NCBI GenBank assembly: GCA_017476705.1 | Contig: JAFUZI010000056.1 | Location: 1-7,516 of the forward strand | Length of the DNA stretch: 7,516 nt | From: Bacilli bacterium | GTDB lineage: Bacteria; Bacillota_I; Bacilli_A; RF39; UBA660 | Direction: 5' to 3' | Shown: one piece after another, positions 1 to 5,200 of the stretch | How positions within the stretch are numbered: the first letter of the stretch is position 1 | Layout of the letters: each line of letters begins with the position of its first letter | The notes under the pieces: model-generated | The model's database searches: none | Told to the model about the DNA's origin: nothing | The model's input: only the letters and a program-made list of their open reading frames with translations | Position numbers and translations under genes: made by a program

Positions 1-102
1 GATAATTCTATTCAAGAAAGAATTATAAAAGTTATGTATGATTCTAAAACAATTCTTGATATATATAAAAATCAAATAGATAATTTAACAGAAAATATAT
101 AA
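1..102 (+). CDS. C-terminal end of an unidentified protein (partial)
   Basis: The first frame is open from the window edge to a TAA at 100-102 and gives the last 33 residues of a protein whose start lies outside. The visible tail is polar with regularly spaced hydrophobics (IIKVM, TILDIY, QIDNL), which suggests an amphipathic helix, possibly coiled coil. No family can be recognised from so short a piece. The next gene starts three bases after this stop and in the same frame, so the two are probably co-transcribed. A broken single gene is a less likely alternative. That this is coding is inferred from the open frame at the edge, the tight spacing and the matching strand. Confidence 0.6.
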   Translation, partial: DNSIQERIIKVMYDSKTILDIYKNQIDNLTENI

Positions 103-105
103 AAC

Positions 106-291
106 ATGAAAACGTTTTGTTTAATAATGACTATTATTTTAGCTATAGTTATAGTAGTTAAATATTGTAATCCTAAATGGAATTGGGAACGTGATATTTA
201 TTATTATGACTACAATCAAAAAATAGCATTTTATATTCTAATTCCTTCCTTTATAGTATTTCTGCTTGCAACTTGTTTGTTATATAGTTAA
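106..291 (+). CDS. Small two-helix membrane protein, function unknown
   Basis: This 61-residue protein has two strongly hydrophobic stretches, about residues 4-19 and 41-60. They are joined by a polar, aromatic loop (about 20-40) containing NPKWNWERD and a run of tyrosines. The layout fits a small hairpin-type inner-membrane protein. With two short helices and phage context it could be holin-like or a host-membrane effector, but no diagnostic motif is visible and I assign no function. The ATG at 106 is the first after the upstream TAA (100-102), with only one codon between, so coupled translation is likely. No Shine-Dalgarno is seen, only A-rich sequence, as is usual for Bacteroidota and their phages. 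The gene ends 10-15 bases before the large hairpin in the following gap. Confidence 0.7.
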   Translation: MKTFCLIMTIILAIVIVVKYCNPKWNWERDIYYYDYNQKIAFYILIPSFIVFLLATCLLYS

Positions 292-301
292 TAACATTAA
301 T

Positions 302-422
302 GGATATTAGGCAAAGTGGCACAAATGGTACCCTTTTCTCTAGTTGAAATCTTTTAGGATTTATACCTAAAGGAGTAAAACTAGAGAAAAGTAACACAAT
401 TGTGCCATATAGCCTAATTTCT
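302..422 (+). repeat. Long imperfect inverted repeat / RNA hairpin with symmetrical mismatches
   Basis: The gap 292-445 has no gene and is dominated by one palindrome centred at 362. Paired blocks are 306-312 with 412-418 (7 bp), 317-324 with 400-407 (8 bp), 333-345 with 379-391 (13 bp) and 350-358 with 366-374 (9 bp, one G-U), closing on a 7-nt loop at 359-365. In every block the paired coordinates sum to 724, so all interruptions are symmetrical mismatches with no bulges. Counting isolated pairs in the interruptions, 42 of the 53 positions per arm from 306 to 358 can pair, and 302-304/420-422 adds a short extension. No T-run follows the right arm, so it does not look like an intrinsic terminator. 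A structured leader for the downstream operon, an RNase III-type processing site, or a small palindromic element are all possible. Confidence 0.85.
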
Positions 423-445
423 CCAAAACTTAATACTTAAAGAAA

Positions 446-811
446 ATGGCAATTTTATTATTAAAAAAATTTAATTATTCTGAATTGCATAATAAGCACA
501 TTTTTTTGTTGAATAATAATATATTAAACATTACTTTCCATAGTACTACTGCAATATCTTTATATGTACATGATGGTAAAATTGATATAGTTTCTCAACT
601 ATCTACAATAGATAAGGAAGATGTAAATAAATGTATAAAAGAAAATGAATTTATTATCATTCAATGCACTGCAGTAGATTACTATTCTCCATCTAAATAT
701 TATATAAAAACTGCACATAGAAATATGGATGTTTGTTCAATGCTGATTGACGAAGTACCAGAATTATTTTTCACACAATTAGAAGATGATAGGAAATCGT
801 TAAAGTTATGA
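446..811 (+). CDS. Tandem paralogue 1 of 5, small protein of unknown function
   Basis: This is the first gene of the five-member array, 121 residues, soluble, with no signal peptide or membrane segment. Its N-terminal LLKKF...YSELHNKHIFLL resembles the openings of members 3 and 5 (allowing a short gap). A turn DGKI at residues 43-46 sits at exactly the same residue number as in member 5, and a hydrophobic strand EFIIIQC lies at about 67-73. The C-terminus is D115-R-K-S-L-K-L121, the array's shared end motif. The stop overlaps the next start in an ATGA. Upstream there is only A-rich sequence (TTAAAGAAA directly before ATG), and the large hairpin ends about 28 bases before the start, so the hairpin would lie in this gene's leader if transcription begins upstream. 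I recognise no known family. Confidence 0.85.
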   Translation: MAILLLKKFNYSELHNKHIFLLNNNILNITFHSTTAISLYVHDGKIDIVSQLSTIDKEDVNKCIKENEFIIIQCTAVDYYSPSKYYIKTAHRNMDVCSMLIDEVPELFFTQLEDDRKSLKL

Positions 812-1158
812 TAAACACATTAGATTTTGAAAATTCAGAGTATTTTATATATGGAATTACAGAAAAATCTTTATATAGTCTTCCTGGTCCAATACCTTTA
901 AATAATAAAAAATTTATAGATTCAGATAAAAATATATTAGTATTAGTATGCCCAGATATTGATTGGATAAAAGCAGAAGCAACAACACTATTTATTTCTA
1001 AATTGCCTAAGTTTTCTAAGAAAGATTATAAGATACTTACTTTAAACAATGATGAACTTTCTGGAATAGTAAGCTATTTAGAATTTGAAAATTATTATGA
1101 TAAATGCTATAAACAATATATTATAAAACAAGATACAAATAGTTTAAATTTATGTTAG
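808..1158 (+). CDS. Tandem paralogue 2 of 5, small protein of unknown function
   Basis: A 116-residue protein and the most diverged member. Its opening is shorter (LDFENSEYFIYGI), followed by a proline-rich turn (SLPGPIPL, about residues 24-31) and a hydrophobic strand NILVLVCPDIDW (about 42-53). A lysine-rich region and probable helices lead to the shared end D109-T-N-S-L-N-L115 plus a final Cys116. The start is the ATGA overlap with member 1. An AGGA at 791-794 lies 13 bases upstream of the start, rather far for a Shine-Dalgarno. The stop is TAG and is followed one codon later by in-frame TAA TAA, so a readthrough product would gain only two residues. Membership in the family rests mainly on size, position, the G-hydrophobic core and the C-terminal motif. 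The function is unknown. Confidence 0.83.
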   Translation: MINTLDFENSEYFIYGITEKSLYSLPGPIPLNNKKFIDSDKNILVLVCPDIDWIKAEATTLFISKLPKFSKKDYKILTLNNDELSGIVSYLEFENYYDKCYKQYIIKQDTNSLNLC

Positions 1159-1517
1159 ATATAATAACTCTTAAGAATTTACCAGATTTAACATACAAAG
1201 ATATTGAAGGTAAATATATTTGCTACAAATGCCCTAAAGAGGAAGTATGTGTTATAGGATATGTGTGTAATTTATCTTTAGATTTGGAGCATTTTAGGCC
1301 TTTAAAATTACCGACATTTCCAAATCCAACTATATCGGATATAAAAATCCATAATGATTCTTTTATTTTAGTACTACATGAACTTATGTATAAAAATTTA
1401 AAATACGATCATTTTAATCATAGAAAATTATGCGATATTCTAAAAAAGAATGTGGAAAATTTAGGTATAAAACATAAAGAAATTATTATAAAAGATTCTA
1501 AAATATTAACACTATGA
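1152..1517 (+). CDS. Tandem paralogue 3 of 5, small protein of unknown function
   Basis: This 121-residue protein aligns without gaps to member 5 over the first 26 residues: LKNLPDLTYKDIEGKYICYK here against VKEFSNLQYSEINNSILYVK there. That supports both start codons. Next come a CVIGYVC strand (about 33-39), a proline-rich segment (PLKLPTFPNPT, about 50-60), a hydrophobic strand SFILVLHELMY (about 70-80) and a basic helix. The end is D115-S-K-I-L-T-L121. Cysteines at about 24, 28, 33 and 39 are noticeable, but they are not arranged as an obvious zinc site and most are absent from the other members. The gene overlaps member 2 by 7 bases and member 4 by an ATGA. No Shine-Dalgarno is visible. 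I recognise no known domain. Confidence 0.85.
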   Translation: MLDIITLKNLPDLTYKDIEGKYICYKCPKEEVCVIGYVCNLSLDLEHFRPLKLPTFPNPTISDIKIHNDSFILVLHELMYKNLKYDHFNHRKLCDILKKNVENLGIKHKEIIIKDSKILTL

Positions 1518-1864
1518 AATATTTAAATGGTTACACATGGAAAGATTTAGATGGAAAGCAACTTATGAGCATTGAAGAAAATGGTCAAGTGTGCAGATAT
1601 ATAGGAGAATGTAAGAATGGCAAACTGTTATATAATTCTGAATATGCTATTCTTGCATGGCAAGTATCTATGCGTAGTGATAATATATCAAAAACCTCAT
1701 TATTACCTACTGAAAATGTTATATATTTTCATGATATTTATTCAGAAATGAATAAAGATAATAGTATCAAACTATTAGAAAAAGTTAATCATGAAATTAG
1801 AAGAGAACTTAAATGGTTATATATAAAACAACAATGGGAAGATAGAAATGCATTACAATTATAG
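1514..1864 (+). CDS. Tandem paralogue 4 of 5, small protein of unknown function
   Basis: A 116-residue protein. Its opening LNGYTWKDLDGKQLMSIE corresponds to LPDLTYKDIEGKYICYK of member 3. A strand RYIGECKNGKL (about 28-38) carries the G-K turn seen as DGKI in members 1 and 5. A middle region with NVIYFHDIY (about 68-76) follows, then a long charged, probably helical segment (SIKLLEKVNHEIRRELKW) and the shared end D110-R-N-A-L-Q-L116. The ATG overlaps the TGA of member 3 as ATGA, and the TAG stop lies inside member 5. No membrane segment or signal peptide is visible. The family relation is clear to the eye for the N- and C-termini and weak in the middle. The function is unknown. Confidence 0.85.
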   Translation: MKYLNGYTWKDLDGKQLMSIEENGQVCRYIGECKNGKLLYNSEYAILAWQVSMRSDNISKTSLLPTENVIYFHDIYSEMNKDNSIKLLEKVNHEIRRELKWLYIKQQWEDRNALQL

Positions 1865-2168
1865 TGTAAAAGAATTCTCAAATTTACAATATTCAGAAAT
1901 AAATAATAGTATTCTGTATGTAAAAATGATATATAAAACAAGTTCCTTTTCTTCTTATTTTGGATTGGCAAAAGACGGAAAAATTGTAGAAGAGGACTGT
2001 GAAAAACACAATGAAAAACATTACAAAGTTTTATATATTACAGAGAATTATAATGAAGAAAGTTATCTCGCACAACTGAAAGCTTTAAAATGTTTTGTTG
2101 CTTATGAATTTCATGAAAAATATATAAAACATATTAAAGAAGATGCTAAGTGTTTAAATTTGAATTAA
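1848..2168 (+). CDS. Tandem paralogue 5 of 5, small protein of unknown function
   Basis: This is the last and shortest member, 106 residues. It overlaps member 4 by 17 bases, the longest overlap in the array. I keep the ATG at 1848 because residues 1-26 then align without a gap to the N-terminus of member 3. The next internal ATG (codon 27) would remove that conserved part. SSYFGLAKDGKI (about 35-46) places DGKI at residues 43-46, as in member 1. A strand KVLYITENY and a helical C-terminal half follow, and the end is D99-A-K-C-L-N-L105 plus Asn106. The TAA stop (2166-2168) is partly inside the terminator stem. The protein is soluble, lysine- and glutamate-rich, and of unknown function. Confidence 0.83.
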   Translation: MHYNYSVKEFSNLQYSEINNSILYVKMIYKTSSFSSYFGLAKDGKIVEEDCEKHNEKHYKVLYITENYNEESYLAQLKALKCFVAYEFHEKYIKHIKEDAKCLNLN

Positions 2169-2202
2169 AGTACATCAGTAAATAACTGGTGTACTTTTTT
2201 TT
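2167..2202 (+). terminator. Intrinsic (rho-independent) terminator of the paralogue operon
   Basis: A 13-bp stem pairs 2167-2179 with 2185-2197. All pairs are Watson-Crick except one G-U, and the loop is the 5-nt AAATA (2180-2184). The run of eight T at 2195-2202 supplies the U-tract. The stem begins on the last two bases of the TAA stop of the fifth paralogue, so the operon ends immediately after its last codon. Confidence 0.9.
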
Positions 2203-2232
2203 ATCGCCGTACTAATATTGTAAAATATTTTG

Positions 2233-2240
2233 TAACTTTG
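2233..2240 (+). promoter_or_regulatory. Candidate Bacteroidota-type -7 promoter element
   Basis: TAACTTTG matches the TAnnTTTG -7 consensus of Bacteroidota primary-sigma promoters. It lies between the terminator and the start at 2267, which is where a new promoter is expected. A transcript starting a few bases downstream would have a leader of only about 20 nt. No good TTTG is found at the usual distance upstream; the nearest similar bases are ATTG at 2217-2220, about 12 bases away, which is too close. The -33 half is therefore weak or missing, which could mean activator help or a non-host polymerase. The region 2203-2266 holds nothing else recognisable. Confidence 0.5.
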
Positions 2241-2266
2241 CAAATAAATAATTTTTATATAAAGAT

Positions 2267-5200
2267 ATGGCAAATTATTGTTTGAACATAAATGGATTTT
2301 CTGCTCAAGAAAAACAAGCATTTGAAATTTTAACAAAAACTGTTGAAAGTTATAGATTATCTAAAGGTGCAGCCAGATTAAAAGTCTCTTCTTATATAGA
2401 AGAATTAAGTGAAAGGTATTTTACAGGAAATAATAAAAATAAAGAAAATATAGAGGATGCAACTTCTGAAATCCTGAAAAATATTGTAACTTTATCTCAG
2501 CCAAATAAAATAGGTGATAAAATTGTAAGTAATACTTTAGATTTAAAGAACGATGTTGATATAAATGCAGTTCAAACAAAAATTAAACCAGAGTTTCAAC
2601 TTATAGATAAAGACACACCATATAAATCAAATATTTTATATGTAACAAGAAATCAAAACGAAGGAAGTGGAAGTGGAGTATATTCAGATACTTTTGCATT
2701 CAAGCATAAAACCAAAGAAAATATTATAGAATTTGAGAATGGTGATTATAGAGATGTGCATTTGAAAATTACAGAAAAAATGCTTTCTGGCAAATATAAA
2801 AAATTAGTATTTGCTGAAGATCTTAATAATTATATAAAAGCGGATGAATTGCAATATTGCAAAAAACCTGAGTATGATAATAGACAATTGCCTACTAATG
2901 AAGAGGTTAGAAATGCTTTATCTAAAATGAGGCTAAGTATAAGGGGATATAAAGAAAATGCTATATATGCAGAAGTAAAAATACAAGATGAAGAAGGTAG
3001 ATTATTTAAAAAACGTATAAATTTTTGGTCTGTTTTCCATAAAGAATTATGGGAAACTGCTAAAATGATAAGAAGTAGAGTAAATAAATATTATCCCCGA
3101 CTTAAAGAATTAGAAGATATAATAACACAGTTAGAAACTATTCCAAAACCTGAAAATGAATCTGATTATTATTATAGTTTTGATGATGAAGGAGTGCCAC
3201 GAGAAAGTACTTTAGAAAAGATAAATAATCTATATTATAAACTAATATGCATACCTCCAGATCTTGTATTTAGACAAGGAATTAAAAAGCTTGTGCAAAA
3301 ACATTTAAAGTCTTATATAGATCCTAAAGGATCTAATCATCAAAAGCATCTAAACAATATAATATATGCTACAGAAAATGATAAAAGAACAATTGATTAT
3401 TTAGTAAGTACAGGATATGATAAATTAACTTATGACGGTAAAGAAAATGATTTTACTAAACAAATGACCGCAATAAGAGAAATACATAAAAAAGGAAGTA
3501 ATTATGCACAATATACATATACTTCATTAGATGTAGATCCTAGACAACCTTTTAATACTTTAAATACTTTAGCCTTTAAAATAGCTAATATAAAAGCACC
3601 ATTAAAATTCGAATTTGGTTATAATGTTAAATATAAAAATAAATCTAATTTAGCCAATACTTATTCCTCTAAAGATATTGCAGATTTAACAGAGGCAATA
3701 GCATCAAAAATAGATTCTTGGTTAATGCCTAATATGTATTCAGATTCAATGGCTTATAGACAAATGAAAGTTGTTTTAGGTAGAGAAATAAAAAAATGTC
3801 AAGATATTATAGATTCTAATACTGCAACAGAAGAGGATAAAAAATTAGCTTACGAAAAAATAAATATACTCAATACTAAAATAAATAATTATAAAAAATA
3901 TACTCCAGAAGATTGGATAAAAGAATATGGAGGAATACAAGAAGTAGCAAATAGGGTATATACATATCTTTGTAGGAAAGGAGCCCCATTTCTAAATAAA
4001 ATAGAAACTATAGAAGGGCAGGGGTATACTACCGAAGAAGCTAAAAAAATAATAGAAAGAAGAGAATCTCTATTAGATAAATTAGACTCAAGTCAATCAT
4101 CAGAAGGAGTTCCAGAATTATTTATAGAATTATTTAATCGTGCTTTACAAAAATCATCAAGTCTAAATGGATATATACTAGATGAAAGATTTAAAGATCT
4201 TAATATAAATATATCAGAATCAGAAGAGATTGAAGATATAGAAGAATCTGGTTGGGCAGATCCTGGAATAAACAAACCTGCATTTACTAGTAAAACTTCT
4301 GATACAGTTACAAAAGAAGTAAGATACGCATTATCTAGAATATATATGGTAGATTCTAAAGGAAGACCAGTATACAATGTTTTAGGTTCTTTAAAATTCT
4401 TAAACTTTACTTCTGCTTATGGAAAAATACAAGATTTATGCAGTGATAAATTAATAACTACAAGCGAAGATATTATTAATATTTTAGCAGATAATTTAGG
4501 CACAGAACCATGGCTTAGACAAGTAATAGTTATGTTAAAAAAAGACAAACAGTTAGCTGCTAAATTTGTAAACGCTTTCAATGTAGATTTTATAAGATCT
4601 GTAGATCAAAGCGAACTTAGAGAAACTACATTAAATATGCATTCTGGAGCAGTATCATTAATGGATACTTGGTCAAAAAGCATTAATGAAGATAACTATG
4701 TTTTAGATAAAACAATATTTGATAATGGAGGTAATATAAATGTAGAAAAAGTAAAAGATATTGATTTTTCAGCTTTAAAAAAGAATAAAGATATACAAAG
4801 TTTACTATATGCTATAGGTATTAAAAATATTTCAGTAGAAGCATTAGATAAATTAAGTGATTTCCACAAAAATAATATAATTAAACTAGTTATTAATGTA
4901 GTATCTAATGTTTCTAGACAAGATAAGGATACTGTTAAAAATATAATGATGGCTAATAGGCCTGAATATTTACAATTAGCAAAAGCATTAGCAAATGTAA
5001 TACATACAGAATCTGCAGATTCCTCATATAATGTAACTGTAGACGGTAAAATAGTTCAACGATTTTCTTATACTTACAATAGTAAATTAGGTAGAATGTC
5101 CCAAAAAATAGATGGTGCATTTAAAACTCATAATATTGCAGAAATTAAAGGAAACAATTTAATGATAGATGAAAGTAGTTCTCCTCTATTAACAGCGGTG

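Larger units (their letters stand above)
446..2168 (+). other. Five-gene overlapping array of diverged paralogues (probable operon)
   Basis: Five genes of 106-121 codons follow one another with overlaps of 4, 7, 4 and 17 bases and end at one terminator. All five C-termini fit D-x-[K/N]-x-L-x-L (DRKSLKL, DTNSLNL, DSKILTL, DRNALQL, DAKCLNL), and in three of them the last leucine is the final residue. N-termini of members 1, 3, 4 and 5 share a [LV]-K/N-x...Y/W-x-[DE]-[LI]-x-[GN]-K-like segment followed by a hydrophobic strand. The middle parts are barely alignable by eye. The simplest reading is ancient tandem duplication with divergence and coupled, roughly equimolar translation. No function is recognised. 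Confidence 0.75.

Noticed and set aside
370..376. AAAGGAG Shine-Dalgarno-like sequence
   Set aside because: No start codon with an open frame follows at a useful distance, and these bases are part of the apical stem of the hairpin.
302..422. Large hairpin as a transcription terminator
   Set aside because: No T-run follows the right arm (ATTTCTCC), and the stem is far longer and more interrupted than intrinsic terminators such as the one at 2167-2202.
302..422. tRNA gene or CRISPR repeat
   Set aside because: The structure is a single long hairpin without cloverleaf arms or an anticodon loop, and no direct repeats with spacers occur.
1223..1275. Cysteines in paralogue 3 as a zinc finger
   Set aside because: The spacing (about residues 24, 28, 33, 39) does not match a standard paired-cysteine finger, and the other array members lack most of these residues.
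1789..1971. Minus-strand open frame of 60 codons spanning the end of paralogue 4 and start of paralogue 5
   Set aside because: It is antisense to two genes whose ends are supported by paralogue alignment, and its phenylalanine/leucine/tyrosine-rich product reflects AT-rich complement sequence.
2217..2220. ATTG as the -33 promoter half
   Set aside because: It lies only 12 bases from the TAACTTTG box, whereas the Bacteroidota promoter spacing is about 19-21, so it is not counted as a supported element.
4093..4377. Minus-strand open frame of 94 codons
   Set aside because: It lies wholly inside the polymerase gene, opposite a conserved coding frame. Its serine/leucine-rich composition is the usual complement shadow, and it has no promoter or start context.
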